Positions 1 through 9,237 of a stretch of DNA of 64,000 bases are shown piece by piece. The notes beneath the pieces were generated by a model. That model was not told the DNA's origin, made no database searches, and saw nothing but the letters and a program-made list of their open reading frames with translations. Where the stretch lies: the NCBI RefSeq assembly GCF_000374465.1, contig NZ_KB894528.1, positions 733,127 through 797,126 on the forward strand. Reading direction: 5' to 3'. The position numbers and the translations under genes were made by a program. Every line of letters starts with the position of its first letter. Within the stretch, counting starts at the first letter, position 1. Origin of the DNA: Ahrensia kielensis DSM 5890. Lineage in GTDB: Bacteria > Pseudomonadota > Alphaproteobacteria > Rhizobiales > Rhizobiaceae.

Positions 1-287
1 TGGAAGATCATTGAGATGGAAGAACCACGTATTTTATTGAGTTTTTTCAAAGGCAAATCGAGTAGGTTTTGCCCTTTGAAATTTATCTCTCCACGTGCAC
101 TACCATTATTTGAAAGCAAGTTCATTGCCGCCAAGAATGTCTGGCTTTTGCCCGAGCCAGATTCGCCCACGACACCCAGACATTCACCTGGATTGACGTA
201 ACAATTGATCCCGCGAACCGCATTAACAGTGCCGTCTTCGGTTGCAAAATCAACATGCAAGTCATGTACTGATAATAATTTTGTCAT
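1..287 (-). CDS. oppD: Oligopeptide ABC transporter ATP-binding protein OppD (partial, N-terminal part)
   Basis: The first 95 residues of an ABC ATPase are visible; the gene runs off the left edge. It starts at the ATG at 287, just after the oppC stop at 294. A Walker A motif GESGSGKS lies near residues 40-47, and the start MTKLLSVHDLHVDF is typical of OppD/DppD-type ATPases that power peptide import on the cytoplasmic face of the membrane. It is the last visible gene of oppA-oppB-oppC-oppD. The family is clear; the exact peptide substrate is not, so DppD is an alternative name. Confidence 0.9.
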   Translation of the reverse strand, partial: MTKLLSVHDLHVDFATEDGTVNAVRGINCYVNPGECLGVVGESGSGKSQTFLAAMNLLSNNGSARGEINFKGQNLLDLPLKKLNKIRGSSISMIF

Positions 288-293
288 GATTGA

Positions 294-1199
294 TTACCGA
301 TCTTTCGGGTCAAACGCATCGCGCAAACCATCGCCGATGAATAATAAGCTCAAGAGCAATAAAATGAGAAAAGTAGCTGGAAACCACAGCAACCAAGGCA
401 ACACTTCCATCGCATCACTGCCTTCCGCAATCAGCGTACCAAGCGAAGTAAGCGGCTCTTGAACACCAAATCCCAGATAAGAAAGGAAGCTTTCTGTGGC
501 AACAATTTCTGGCACAGTCAGCGCTGCATAAATAACAACAGGGCCAACAAGATTGGGCACAATATGCCTGAATATGATGGCCGTAGAACTACGTCCAGAC
601 GCACGTGCAGCCTCAATAAATTCACGGTTTTTAATTGCCAAGGTTTGACCGCGCACAATACGTGCCATCGTCAACCATTCGAGCATACCGATTGCAGCAA
701 AGAGCAAATAAACATTGCGCCCGAAAATCACCATGAGAAGAATAACGAACAGAATATATGGCAGCGCATACATAATATCGACAAAGCGCATCATTGCTTG
801 GTCAATTCGCCCGCCCATATAGCCAGCGATTGCACCATAAGACACACCAATTACAATCGACACGAAGGTGGCGACCAGTGCCACAAGCAGTGAAACGCGG
901 GTGCCATAGAGCGTGCGCGCCAGCAAATCGCGGCCATTTTGGTCTGTACCAAAATAATGCCCCGTTTCAATTGAAGGCGGCGCACGAAACGCGTTCCAAT
1001 CAGGGTCTTCATAACCGTAGGGCAAAAATGAAGGCAGAATTAACGCTGCTAAAATAAGTACGATTAGAATGCCAGAAGAGATCATTGCCGCTTTGTTTCG
1101 GCGCAAACGAAGCATTGCTTCTTGCCACAATGAGCGGCCAGAAACTTCGCCATCTGCAACACCTTTAAAGAGGTTGCGTTTGAAAGATTGTAAAATCAT
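294..1199 (-). CDS. oppC: Oligopeptide ABC transporter permease OppC
   Basis: This 301-aa inner-membrane permease of the binding-protein-dependent family has an N-terminal cytoplasmic stretch, a first membrane span near residues 30-50 and the conserved GTDQNGRD segment found at the periplasmic entry of OppC/DppC proteins. The C-terminal EAA-type loop (EAARASG) that contacts the ATPase is present. I chose the ATG at 1199 because it overlaps the oppB stop as ATGA, a usual coupling arrangement; an upstream alternative at 1226 would add nine unconserved residues. It pairs with OppB to form the peptide channel. Confidence 0.92.
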   Translation of the reverse strand: MILQSFKRNLFKGVADGEVSGRSLWQEAMLRLRRNKAAMISSGILIVLILAALILPSFLPYGYEDPDWNAFRAPPSIETGHYFGTDQNGRDLLARTLYGTRVSLLVALVATFVSIVIGVSYGAIAGYMGGRIDQAMMRFVDIMYALPYILFVILLMVIFGRNVYLLFAAIGMLEWLTMARIVRGQTLAIKNREFIEAARASGRSSTAIIFRHIVPNLVGPVVIYAALTVPEIVATESFLSYLGFGVQEPLTSLGTLIAEGSDAMEVLPWLLWFPATFLILLLLSLLFIGDGLRDAFDPKDR

Positions 1200-2131
1200 T
1201 GCGCCCTCACCCGTGGATCTAACCACGCATATAAAAGATCGACGATCAAATTGAGGATAAGGATTATGACCATATAGAAAATCACGGTTCCCAGCACCAT
1301 GCCATAGTCACGGTTTAGCGCTGCATTAATGAAATAGCGGCCAATGCCAGGCAGGCCAAAAATCTGTTCCACAACCAGCGATCCGGTTAGCAAATAGCCC
1401 GCTGCAGGCCCAAGATACGACATAACGGGCATCAAAGAAGGACGCAGCGCATGGCGCATAACTATCGGCGTTGAGCCAAGCCCTTTCGAACGCGCAGTCC
1501 TGATGAAATTGGAGGCGAGAACTTCAATCATTGCACCGCGCATCAGCCGCGAAATACGTGCAATGTGTGGAAATGATAAAACGGCAACGGGTAAAACCAG
1601 ATAGCGCAATGAGCCATCTCCCCAACCGCCAACAGGCAACCAAGCCAACTCAATACCAAATAAGAGCTGCAAAATGGGAGCCATTAGAAAGTTTGGTATC
1701 ACCAAGCCCAGCAGAACAAGCGCTGCCAAAGTATGATCGGACCAAGAATTGCGTTTTAACGCGCCGATAATTCCCGCAAGAACACCAAACACGATCGACA
1801 CGACAAATGCCGCACCGCCCAAAATGAGCGTGTAAGGCAAACCAATGGAAATCTGTTCAGCAACAGAGAAGTCTTCGGTTGTAAAAGACGGACCAAGATC
1901 ACCTTGCAACACATCTCCGATATAGATCGCATATTGTTGGATCAATGGCTTATCAAGATTGTAATGCGCATCAAGATTGGCCTTGATTCCAGCAGGCATA
2001 GGCCGTTCTCCATCAAACGGGCCACCTGGGGCTAGGCGAAGAACGAAAAAACAAACAGTGATCGCAATCCACAACACAGGCAGAGCGGTCAAAGTACGCT
2101 TAAAAGCATAAGTGAGCATATTTGAAATCAT
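1196..2131 (-). CDS. oppB: Oligopeptide ABC transporter permease OppB
   Basis: A 311-aa polytopic permease. The N-terminus (about residues 9-30) is a hydrophobic segment followed by RLAPGGPFDGE, a typical OppB sequence, and the EAA-like loop appears as RTARSKGLG near residue 200. It forms the heterodimeric transmembrane pore with OppC for periplasmic oligopeptide uptake. It follows oppA after a 47-bp gap and overlaps oppC by 4 bp, so the genes are one operon. A start a few codons later (MLTYAF) is also possible. Substrate range cannot be told from sequence. Confidence 0.92.
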   Translation of the reverse strand: MISNMLTYAFKRTLTALPVLWIAITVCFFVLRLAPGGPFDGERPMPAGIKANLDAHYNLDKPLIQQYAIYIGDVLQGDLGPSFTTEDFSVAEQISIGLPYTLILGGAAFVVSIVFGVLAGIIGALKRNSWSDHTLAALVLLGLVIPNFLMAPILQLLFGIELAWLPVGGWGDGSLRYLVLPVAVLSFPHIARISRLMRGAMIEVLASNFIRTARSKGLGSTPIVMRHALRPSLMPVMSYLGPAAGYLLTGSLVVEQIFGLPGIGRYFINAALNRDYGMVLGTVIFYMVIILILNLIVDLLYAWLDPRVRAQ

Positions 2132-2178
2132 GTCCGGTCACCGAAATGACCGAACATGCCTAAGTTTAAGGATGAAAC

Positions 2179-3762
2179 TTATTCTTCAATCGAAAGCCAA
2201 CGTGTGCGGTGAATATCAAAAGCATTGTCTTCAAAGCCTTTGACCTTCGGCGAAACCACGTTGCGTGACAGATAGTAATAAATCGGAATAGCAGCTGACT
2301 CATCAAGGGCAATCTGCTCCGCCTTTTTCAGCAGTGCAGCACGTTCTTTTGCATCTGTATTCGCATTTGCTTCTGCCAATAATTTATCAAATTCATCATT
2401 CTGGTAACGACCATAGTTATAATCGATACCGCCTTTGAGAAGATTCAAGAAGTTATCCGCATCATTATAGTCAGCAAGCCAACCTGCACGAGCAACATCA
2501 AGCTGTCCTTCTTGTAGTTCAGCATAGTGAACTTTTACTTCAGTGTTAAATAGCTCTACTTCAACACCAAGCGCTTTCCACATAGATGCAATAGCAACCG
2601 CAACACGCTTGTGGTTTTCGTCTGTATTGTAGCGCAACTGCAATTTTAGCGGATTATCAGCATTATAGCCCGCACCTTCCAACAGTTTTTTAGCTTCGGC
2701 GTTTTTGTCTGCTTGAGACAAATCTTTCCAAGCAACTGTTGCTGGCTCTGGATAATTCGCCATGCCCGGCGGCACCCAAGAATAAGCCGCGATTTCACCA
2801 GTACCCAAAACCTGCGGGCCAATTGCTTCGCGCACAATGCTCATAGACAATGCTTTTCGCACATCCGCATTATCAAATGGCGCTTTCTGATTGTTGATCG
2901 CGTAGTAATAAAGGCCAGCGAATGGTGCAGCGCGCGCTTGACCGGGCAAGTTTTCCTGCATCCATTCATACTGGTCAGTAGGAAACGCCGTCAGAATATC
3001 AAACTCGCCTGCACGATAGCGCTTAAGCGCAGCAGACTGATCTTCCAGAGTGAAGAATTTAACGCCGTCAATAGCAAGCTTGTCAGCATCATAGTATTTA
3101 TCATTAATCGTCGTCAGAACATGAGAGCCCGGCACCCATTCTGTTGGCTTGTAAGGGCCGTTCGTCACAATGTTATCGATCCGAACCCAATCGCCAGCTT
3201 TTTCTTCGACCACATGTTTTGGCAAAGGATAAGCCGTATAATGCGTAAGCGCACCTAGGAAATATGGTGTCGGCTGTTCAAGCGTAATTTCAAGCGTTTT
3301 ATCATCAATCGCCTTAACACCAAGTTCGTTAAAGTCAGTGATTTCACCGCTGTTTATCTTTTCAGAATTCTTGATCGCGAATTGAAGATAAGCATAATTC
3401 GCAGCGGTTTCTGGATTCATCAAACGCTGGAAAGAGTATACAAAATCTTCTGCGGTTACAGGTTCGCCATCAGACCACTGAATGCCGTCACGCAGCTTGA
3501 ATGTATAAGTAAGGCCGTCATCCGAGATTTCCCAGCTTTCAGCTTGTCCAGGAATTGGTTCAGCATGCGCGTCCTCAGTCGTCAGACCTTCGAAGATATC
3601 GCCTACGATACGATTCTCCCAATCGCCGGACACTTTTTGTGGGTCGAGTGAGCTAGCATCGCCGCCATTGTGCAGATTTAACGTGGCAGCAAAAACACTA
3701 CCCGTCATCATGCACCCAAGCGTCATGCCTGCCAGCACCTTTTTGAAATTTAAAATTTGCAT
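2179..3762 (-). CDS. oppA: Periplasmic oligopeptide-binding protein OppA
   Basis: This 527-aa extracellular solute-binding protein (family 5) captures peptides in the periplasm for OppBCDF. A signal peptide is clear: a basic start MQILNFKK, a hydrophobic core and an AFA-type cleavage site (SVFA/ATLNL). The mature N-terminus reads LNLHNGGDASSLDPQ, very like OppA/MppA. The ATG at 3762 is preceded by a GAGAAAG Shine-Dalgarno at good spacing, which decides against the TTG at 3777. It is the first gene of the operon; the roughly 250-bp divergent gap upstream must hold its promoter. Confidence 0.93.
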   Translation of the reverse strand: MQILNFKKVLAGMTLGCMMTGSVFAATLNLHNGGDASSLDPQKVSGDWENRIVGDIFEGLTTEDAHAEPIPGQAESWEISDDGLTYTFKLRDGIQWSDGEPVTAEDFVYSFQRLMNPETAANYAYLQFAIKNSEKINSGEITDFNELGVKAIDDKTLEITLEQPTPYFLGALTHYTAYPLPKHVVEEKAGDWVRIDNIVTNGPYKPTEWVPGSHVLTTINDKYYDADKLAIDGVKFFTLEDQSAALKRYRAGEFDILTAFPTDQYEWMQENLPGQARAAPFAGLYYYAINNQKAPFDNADVRKALSMSIVREAIGPQVLGTGEIAAYSWVPPGMANYPEPATVAWKDLSQADKNAEAKKLLEGAGYNADNPLKLQLRYNTDENHKRVAVAIASMWKALGVEVELFNTEVKVHYAELQEGQLDVARAGWLADYNDADNFLNLLKGGIDYNYGRYQNDEFDKLLAEANANTDAKERAALLKKAEQIALDESAAIPIYYYLSRNVVSPKVKGFEDNAFDIHRTRWLSIEE

Positions 3763-4010
3763 AGGGAACTTTCTCAATTTGTTGATCTCAAATGCGAGTT
3801 TCGCGATTACTTTAGGTCAGTATTCATCACGAAAAAATTGAGCATAGACACCATGTTTCAAGTATATCAAGTGGGTAAGTATACAATTCTCCCGATCAAC
3901 AGATTTTTTGGTTTATAAGCCTCGTTGCTTTTCTGCAAACACTCACTTGAGAATCTAAACTTAAACCGATAACGACCGTTGTTTTAATTCAGCTGGCGCA
4001 AGTGGAATCC

Positions 4011-5264
4011 ATGAACAATCTCAAACAAATCACTGTGCTCGGCATAGACTTCGGCACGTCAAATTCCGCAGCAGGAATTGCGATGAATAACAAGCCTGTT
4101 CTGCTTCATGTCGAAGAGGGTGAAAAGACACTGCCCACCTCGATTTTCTTCGATAACCAAAGCAAACAAGTTCTATATGGACGCGAAGCGAATGCTGCCC
4201 TCGTTAATCGAGAAGAAGGACGCTTTTTGCGCGCCTTAAAAAGCGTACTTGGCACGACCTTAATGCATGAACGCCGATATCTCATGGGCCAAAGTGTTAC
4301 TTTCATTGATGTGATCGCACAATTTCTGACCGAGATAAAAACACGCGCAGAAAACGCAGCAGGTCAATCATTTGATTATGCGCTCTCTGGCCGCCCTGTT
4401 TACTTTCATTCAGACGATGAAAAGAAAAACGCCCAAGCACTCACAGATTTAGAAGCCTGTTACGAGAAAGCTGGGTTCAAAGGCGTAAGCTTTATGGCTG
4501 AGCCCGAAGCTGCCGCGATCGCAAATGGCGGCGTTGGCATCGGGGAAATCGCATTGATCGTCGATATTGGCGGCGGCACATCGGACTTTTGTTTGTTTGA
4601 AGGCACCGCCAATGGCATCAATGTATTGGCCAATAATGGTATACGCATCGGCGGAACAGATTTTGACAAGACGCTAAATATCGACCACGTCATGCCTCTT
4701 CTAGGCTTTGGCGGGGATATTAAAAAAGATATGGGCGCTGGCACATTGACCGCTCCCAACCATATATTTCATGATTTGGCGACATGGGAAAAAATCCCCG
4801 CTCTATACAGCCGTGACAGCCTGCGATTTGCCGAAGATTTGCACAAAAAAGCGATCGACAAGAAAACGTTCGGCCGCTTGATAGACGTGCTTGAACTAGA
4901 GCATGGTCACGATATTGCCTTTGCCGTTGAGCGCGCAAAAATCAAATCCAATGAAACAACCGAAGCCTTTATCGATCTTGATTTTATCGAATCACAATTA
5001 AACGTGCCGTTGAATATGGCTAATCTGGATGAATCTTTGGCATCTTACGCTGAAAAAATTAGCACTACAGCGTCTGAGACCGTGAAATCGGCAGGGCTTG
5101 ATAGCAACAAAATTGACAAGATCATTTTTGTCGGCGGCTCAAGCCTCATGCAAATCGTCAAAACAAAGGTCACGAAGCAGTTTCCAAACATCCCTATTCT
5201 TCATGCGGATGCTTTTACGGCGATTGTCGATGGACTGGCATTGGCTGCTGAAAACAGAAGCTAG
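4011..5264 (+). CDS. Hsp70-family protein (YegD-like)
   Basis: A 417-aa actin-like ATPase related to Hsp70. The phosphate-1 motif GIDFGTSNS lies at residues 11-19 and a phosphate-2-like VDIGGGTSDF near residue 187; the C-terminal IIFVGGSSLM is the adenosine-binding segment. The protein is much shorter than DnaK (about 640 aa) and lacks the usual C-terminal substrate-binding domain, matching the YegD group of shortened Hsp70-like proteins of poorly known role. The ATG at 4011 is preferred to the GTG at 4002. It stands alone, with no DnaJ or GrpE gene nearby, so its client and cofactor are unknown. Confidence 0.85.
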   Translation: MNNLKQITVLGIDFGTSNSAAGIAMNNKPVLLHVEEGEKTLPTSIFFDNQSKQVLYGREANAALVNREEGRFLRALKSVLGTTLMHERRYLMGQSVTFIDVIAQFLTEIKTRAENAAGQSFDYALSGRPVYFHSDDEKKNAQALTDLEACYEKAGFKGVSFMAEPEAAAIANGGVGIGEIALIVDIGGGTSDFCLFEGTANGINVLANNGIRIGGTDFDKTLNIDHVMPLLGFGGDIKKDMGAGTLTAPNHIFHDLATWEKIPALYSRDSLRFAEDLHKKAIDKKTFGRLIDVLELEHGHDIAFAVERAKIKSNETTEAFIDLDFIESQLNVPLNMANLDESLASYAEKISTTASETVKSAGLDSNKIDKIIFVGGSSLMQIVKTKVTKQFPNIPILHADAFTAIVDGLALAAENRS

Positions 5265-5276
5265 ATCGAAAAGCAG

Positions 5277-5321
5277 CGTCTCACGATTCGCCTAGTTCTG
5301 GCAAAGCTGGGCGATGAGACG
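5277..5321 (+). terminator. Possible hairpin after the Hsp70-like gene
   Basis: Arms CGTCTCA (5277-5283) and TGAGACG (5315-5321) are perfectly complementary, with further partial pairing inside (CGAT..CGCC against GGCGAT). It lies 13 bp after the stop codon. There is no strong T-run after it, so it may be a weak terminator or only an RNA-stabilising hairpin. Confidence 0.35.
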
Positions 5322-5459
5322 GACGTTTGTGTAATTGGCACAGCTTGCACCAACTAGATTTAGCTAAATTTACAGTGCCTACAAAGAACTAACGCCCGCT
5401 AAAGGTAAAACCAAAGCGTATGTCATATTACAAAACAAATCAGCAGCTAAAGGAAAGAA

Positions 5460-5535
5460 TGGTGCCCCCACACGGACTCGAACCGCGGACCTACTGATTA
5501 CAAATCAGTTGCTCTACCAACTGAGCTATAGGGGC
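5460..5535 (-). tRNA. tRNA-Thr (anticodon TGT)
   Basis: On the minus strand the sequence folds as a full cloverleaf. The acceptor arms are GCCCCTA and TGGGGGC, the D arm contains AGCTCAGTTGGTAGAGC, and the anticodon arm ACTGA-TTTGTAA-TCAGT puts TGT at the anticodon. The T arm contains GGTTCGAACC and the 3' CCA is encoded (5460-5462). TGT reads threonine ACA codons and others by wobble. Confidence 0.97.
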
Positions 5536-5662
5536 AACGAGACGCGAAATAGCACAATTTCACGGCCTGTAAAGACCTTAAGTGCACCTTTGCTAAATCA
5601 TTTTGTTTGAATTACAAAAAAACACATGATTTTGAGTTAACTCTGGCGAAATTAGGCAAATA

Positions 5663-6451
5663 ATGCGCGACGAAAATATTAAACCTGCGGTCAACGCGCT
5701 TCACTTTGTCTCTTCAGGCACAGAATCAGCCGATGAAGCTGCACATTTGCTTGCATCCATCTATGGTCAAAGCAGTGCAGACGATGCCGAAGTGATTGTA
5801 GCCCTTGGCGGCGATGGGTTCATGCTGGCCACAATTCATAGCTTTATGGATCAGGACATTCCAATTTACGGCATGAATCGCGGTTCAGTCGGCTTTCTCA
5901 TGAATGAATATAGCGAAACCAATTTGCGCGAGCGTATTAGTGAGGCCACGTCAGAAACCATTTGCCCTCTGCGAATGAAGGCCGAAAGCGCTGACGGCAG
6001 CTTTACTGAAGCTTTGGCGATCAATGAAGTGTCACTATTCCGTCAATCCTATCAGGCTGCAAAACTGAAAATCACAGTCGATGGCAAAACGCGCCTTGAG
6101 GAATTAACCTGCGACGGCTTGATGATTGCCACCCCTGCGGGCTCAACCGCTTATAATTTGTCGGCGCAAGGCCCTATCATTCCCATAGATGCCCCCCTGC
6201 TGGCTTTAACACCTGTCAGCCCATTCAGGCCCCGGCGTTGGCGCGGCGCATTGCTGCCCAATCAGGTTTCGGTTCAGTTTGATGTTATTGAAAGCGAAAA
6301 ACGGCCCGTAAACGCTGTTGCAGATCATTGCGAAGTAAAATCTGTCACGCGCGTAACGGTGTCAGAGGCACGCGATTTAAGCAGCACAATCCTGTTTGAT
6401 GCCTCCCATTCTTGGGATGAGCGTATTCTTGCTGAACAATTTAAATATTGA
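5663..6451 (+). CDS. nadK: NAD kinase
   Basis: This 262-aa cytosolic enzyme phosphorylates NAD+ to NADP+ with ATP. The diagnostic GGDG motif appears as ALGGDGFML near residues 48-56, followed by [11 protein letters not shown], and the second substrate motif is [16 protein letters not shown] near residues 155-170. Its length matches the short bacterial NadK form. It starts at ATG 5663 and is read away from the tRNA-Thr gene. The end of the gene is about 140 bp before the helicase gene, whose own promoter is suggested in that gap. Confidence 0.95.
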   Translation: MRDENIKPAVNALHFVSSGTESADEAAHLLASIYGQSSADDAEVIVALGGDGFMLATIHSFMDQDIPIYGMNRGSVGFLMNEYSETNLRERISEATSETICPLRMKAESADGSFTEALAINEVSLFRQSYQAAKLKITVDGKTRLEELTCDGLMIATPAGSTAYNLSAQGPIIPIDAPLLALTPVSPFRPRRWRGALLPNQVSVQFDVIESEKRPVNAVADHCEVKSVTRVTVSEARDLSSTILFDASHSWDERILAEQFKY

Positions 6452-6542
6452 GTCGTATTTTAGACATGTGTGAAAATATGTGCCTAATATGTCATTTAAA
6501 CGCGTCAATTGAGCAGAAGCATTCGAAATTACTATAGTTTTA

Positions 6543-6571
6543 TTGACATTGCGGTCGATACTGCCTATCGC
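6543..6571 (+). promoter_or_regulatory. Candidate sigma-70-type promoter for the rhlE-like gene
   Basis: A consensus -35 box TTGACA (6543-6548) is followed by 17 bases and a -10-like TATCGC (6566-6571). This lies in the short gap between nadK and the helicase gene and close to its start. The -35 match is perfect and the -10 moderate; transcription start was not observed. Confidence 0.4.
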
Positions 6572-6589
6572 CAAGCATGAGCTGCGCCC

Positions 6590-8077
6590 ATGCGGGGAGC
6601 AGCAGATTTTGTTAAACAAAACGGAATTCCATTGGTCTCATTTGCTGACCTCGGCCTCTCGCAAAAAGTATTGCAGGCTGTTGAGGATGCTGGTTACACC
6701 CAGCCCACCCCGATTCAAGAAGGTGCGATACCGCACGCGATTCAAGGTAAAGATGTTTGCGGCATAGCCCAAACAGGAACAGGAAAGACAGCGTCTTTCG
6801 TTCTGCCTATGATAACGCGACTGGAGCGTGGCCGTGCCCGCGCACGCATGCCGCGCACACTAATTTTAGAACCAACGCGCGAATTAGCCGCGCAGGTTGA
6901 TGAAAACTTCCAAAAATACGGCAAGTATCACAAGTTGAACGTAGCGCTTCTAATTGGCGGCGTTTCATTTGGCGATCAAGAAAAGAAGCTTGAGCGCGGC
7001 GCGGATGTTTTAATCGCAACGCCAGGCCGCTTGCTGGATCACTCCGAGCGCGGCAAATTGCTTTTAACGGGCGTTGAAGTCCTCGTGATCGATGAAGCCG
7101 ACCGTATGCTGGATATGGGCTTTATCCCTGATATTGAGCGTATTGTTTCGCTCATTCCGTTCACACGTCAGACATTGTTTTTCTCAGCGACTATGCCGCC
7201 TGAAATTCAGCGCTTGGCTGATAAGTTTTTGCAAGGCCCTGTGCGCGTTGAAACGGCAAAACCGTCAACCACCGCAATCACTGTTGAACAGCGGCTCATT
7301 AGAACCGGTGGCAAAGACTATGAAAAGCGCGCGACTTTACGCGATGCGCTTAAAAGTCAGGATAACATCAAGAACGCGATTGTTTTCTGCAACCGCAAAC
7401 GTGATGTAGCAACTGTCTGGAAGTCATTGGAAAAACATGGTTTTTCTGTTGGCGCGCTGCATGGCGACATGGACCAGCGCTCTCGCACACAAATGCTCCA
7501 AGGTTTCAAAGACAATGAAATTCAGATCCTTGTTGCATCTGATGTTGCCGCGCGCGGCTTGGACATTCCAGACGTAAGCCACGTCTATAATTATGATGTT
7601 CCGATACATGCAGAAGATTATGTACACCGGATTGGCCGCACAGGCCGTGCTGGCCGTGAAGGTCAAGCTTTCTCGCTTGTTGAAAAATCAGCGACTAAAT
7701 ATCTCGATGCGATTGAAAAATTGATTGAGAAAAAGATCGAGTGGATTGATCTGGCTGACGGCGTTGCCGATGCTATTGATGCTTCAGAGGCCGAAGAGCC
7801 TAAGCGCGCAAAACGCGGCAATAGCCGTAAACGCGGTGCTAAAACTGAAGAAAAAGTCGAGCAACCAATCTCAGAAGCTAAGCCGAGCGAAGAGAAAGAT
7901 GATCGCAAGACTAAAATCAAAGAAAATAATGCCCAGCAAAAAACGGGCAAAGACGATGATAAAAACAATGATCGTCGCCGTAATAATAAGAAAAACAAAG
8001 TTGATAATGATAATAATCAATCAACTGGCTTTGGTGCTGAAGACGCGATACCTGCGTTCATGTTCAACGGGCGCTAA
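6590..8077 (+). CDS. rhlE: DEAD-box ATP-dependent RNA helicase, RhlE type
   Basis: A 495-aa superfamily 2 RNA helicase. Visible motifs, in order: Q motif (PTPIQEGAIP), Walker A AQTGTGKT at residues 60-67, PTRELA, TPGR, DEAD at 168-171, SAT at 199-201 and motif VI HRIGRTGRAGR near 350-360. From about residue 410 the tail is rich in Lys, Arg, Glu, Asp and Asn, a disordered RNA-binding extension common in RhlE proteins. A TTG at 6632 with an upstream GGA may be the true start (giving an N-terminus LVSFADLGL), since the first 14 residues are unlike the family. The likely role is ribosome assembly or mRNA turnover. Confidence 0.92.
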   Translation: MRGAADFVKQNGIPLVSFADLGLSQKVLQAVEDAGYTQPTPIQEGAIPHAIQGKDVCGIAQTGTGKTASFVLPMITRLERGRARARMPRTLILEPTRELAAQVDENFQKYGKYHKLNVALLIGGVSFGDQEKKLERGADVLIATPGRLLDHSERGKLLLTGVEVLVIDEADRMLDMGFIPDIERIVSLIPFTRQTLFFSATMPPEIQRLADKFLQGPVRVETAKPSTTAITVEQRLIRTGGKDYEKRATLRDALKSQDNIKNAIVFCNRKRDVATVWKSLEKHGFSVGALHGDMDQRSRTQMLQGFKDNEIQILVASDVAARGLDIPDVSHVYNYDVPIHAEDYVHRIGRTGRAGREGQAFSLVEKSATKYLDAIEKLIEKKIEWIDLADGVADAIDASEAEEPKRAKRGNSRKRGAKTEEKVEQPISEAKPSEEKDDRKTKIKENNAQQKTGKDDDKNNDRRRNNKKNKVDNDNNQSTGFGAEDAIPAFMFNGR

Positions 8078-8090
8078 AAGCGCCCTTTTA
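8069..8090 (+). terminator. Intrinsic terminator overlapping the rhlE stop codon
   Basis: GGGCGC (8069-8074) and GCGCCC (8080-8085) form a perfect stem with a TAAAA loop, followed by TTTT. The helicase stop codon TAA (8075-8077) is the first three bases of the loop, so the terminator starts inside the coding sequence. Confidence 0.85.
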
Positions 8091-8414
8091 CGTCTTTTTA
8101 GCGCGTAATGCTGCTGCAAATGCCAATTGAGCAAAAGGCGCCATGTCTTCGGCACTTTCCATTGCTTGCTCTGGCGCTGACCAATAAGGCATTAAAACCT
8201 TTTTTCCCGACTTACTATTATTATAAGTCCAGCGCGTCATGCCGGCAGCTTCAAATTGCTCGCAGCATTGCTCATCACCCTTGAGCATCAATTCGCCTTT
8301 AAGAATGACGGCGAATATCAATCCATCGGTATAAATACCAAGGCCGCCAAACATTTTTCGAAATGACAGTGGTGCTATGCTGGCAAATAAATCGCGAAGA
8401 AAATCTTCGTCCAA
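8088..8414 (-). CDS. TfoX/Sxy N-terminal domain protein
   Basis: A 108-aa protein with the TfoX N-terminal domain: FRKMFGGLGIYTDGLIFAVI near residues 18-37 is the family hallmark, followed by the usual mixed beta segment around LMLKGDE and PYWSAPE. In gamma-proteobacteria TfoX/Sxy activates competence genes; single-domain alphaproteobacterial proteins like this have no established role. It ends close to the rhlE terminator (convergent) and starts two bases from the sufA stop codon, so it is probably the last gene read from the SUF operon. Confidence 0.8.
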   Translation of the reverse strand: MDEDFLRDLFASIAPLSFRKMFGGLGIYTDGLIFAVILKGELMLKGDEQCCEQFEAAGMTRWTYNNSKSGKKVLMPYWSAPEQAMESAEDMAPFAQLAFAAALRAKKT

Positions 8415-8416
8415 AC

Positions 8417-8800
8417 TTAAACCTGACCGCGTGCTTCAGCCAATTCTTTCAAATCAGCAGGCTTAAGCTCAACAGATTCGCCGCAACCACAGGCCGAAGA
8501 CTGATTTGGATTATTGAAAACAAAACCAGCGCGTAGCTTTGTCACTTCAAAATCCATCTGCGTTCCCAAAAGGTAAAGCATTGCAGCAGGATCAACCCAC
8601 ACATTAGCGTCTGCGTGCGTGATGTGGTCGTCGGCAGCATTGGGTTCAGTGACAAGATCAACGGTATATTCCATACCTGCACAGCCGCCTTTTTTAATGC
8701 CGACGCGAACGCCTAAAGCGCCCTCGTCTGCACGATTGGCAACAATCTCGCGAACACGTGTCGCAGCTGCATCCGTCATAGTCATTATGGCAAAAGCCAT
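8417..8800 (-). CDS. sufA: A-type iron-sulfur carrier SufA (HesB/IscA family)
   Basis: A 127-aa scaffold/carrier that takes Fe-S clusters from SufBCD and passes them to apoproteins. The three conserved cysteines are present: C40 in GIKKGGCAG and C104/C106 in the C-terminal ACGCGES motif. The ATG at 8800 gives a slightly extended N-terminus; MTMTDAA a few codons later is an alternative. It is the final canonical member of the SUF operon, 66 bp after sufT. Its place strongly suggests SufA rather than ErpA or IscA. Confidence 0.92.
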   Translation of the reverse strand: MAFAIMTMTDAAATRVREIVANRADEGALGVRVGIKKGGCAGMEYTVDLVTEPNAADDHITHADANVWVDPAAMLYLLGTQMDFEVTKLRAGFVFNNPNQSSACGCGESVELKPADLKELAEARGQV

Positions 8801-8866
8801 GGGATTTCTCCATTATCAACTAAACTAAATGTAAGCACAGCCGCTACGATCTACAAGGCGTAACTG

Positions 8867-9226
8867 TTAGTACATACCAACGGCGATTTGCGCTTCTTCA
8901 CTCATGCGGTCCGGCGTCCAAGGCGGATCAAAAACCATGTCCACATCAACATCCATCACACCTTCAACACTGCGCACGGCATTTTCAACCCAGCCCGGCA
9001 TTTCGCCAGCAACAGGACAGCCAGGCGCAGTCAGTGTCATATCAACCTTAACTGTGCGATCATCTTCGATGTCGACTTTGTAGATCAGGCCGAGTTCATA
9101 AATATCGCACGGAATTTCCGGGTCATAAACGGTCTTAAGGGCCGCAATGATATCATCCGTCAACCGCGCCAATTCATCTCTGGGAATGGCGCTTGTTGCG
9201 ACTTCTGTTTTTGTTTCTTCAGTCAT
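8867..9226 (-). CDS. sufT: SUF-associated MIP18/DUF59 protein SufT
   Basis: A 119-aa protein of the MIP18 (DUF59) family. The core shows VYDPEIPCDIYELGLIY near residues 34-50, with a conserved Cys, and LTAPGCPVAGEMP near residues 66-78. SufT proteins help mature Fe-S proteins, particularly when demand for clusters is high. The gene lies between sufS and sufA, 11 bp after sufS, so co-transcription is nearly certain. The first 20 residues are variable and polar. Confidence 0.9.
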   Translation of the reverse strand: MTEETKTEVATSAIPRDELARLTDDIIAALKTVYDPEIPCDIYELGLIYKVDIEDDRTVKVDMTLTAPGCPVAGEMPGWVENAVRSVEGVMDVDVDMVFDPPWTPDRMSEEAQIAVGMY

Positions 9227-9237
9227 GAGCCATAATC

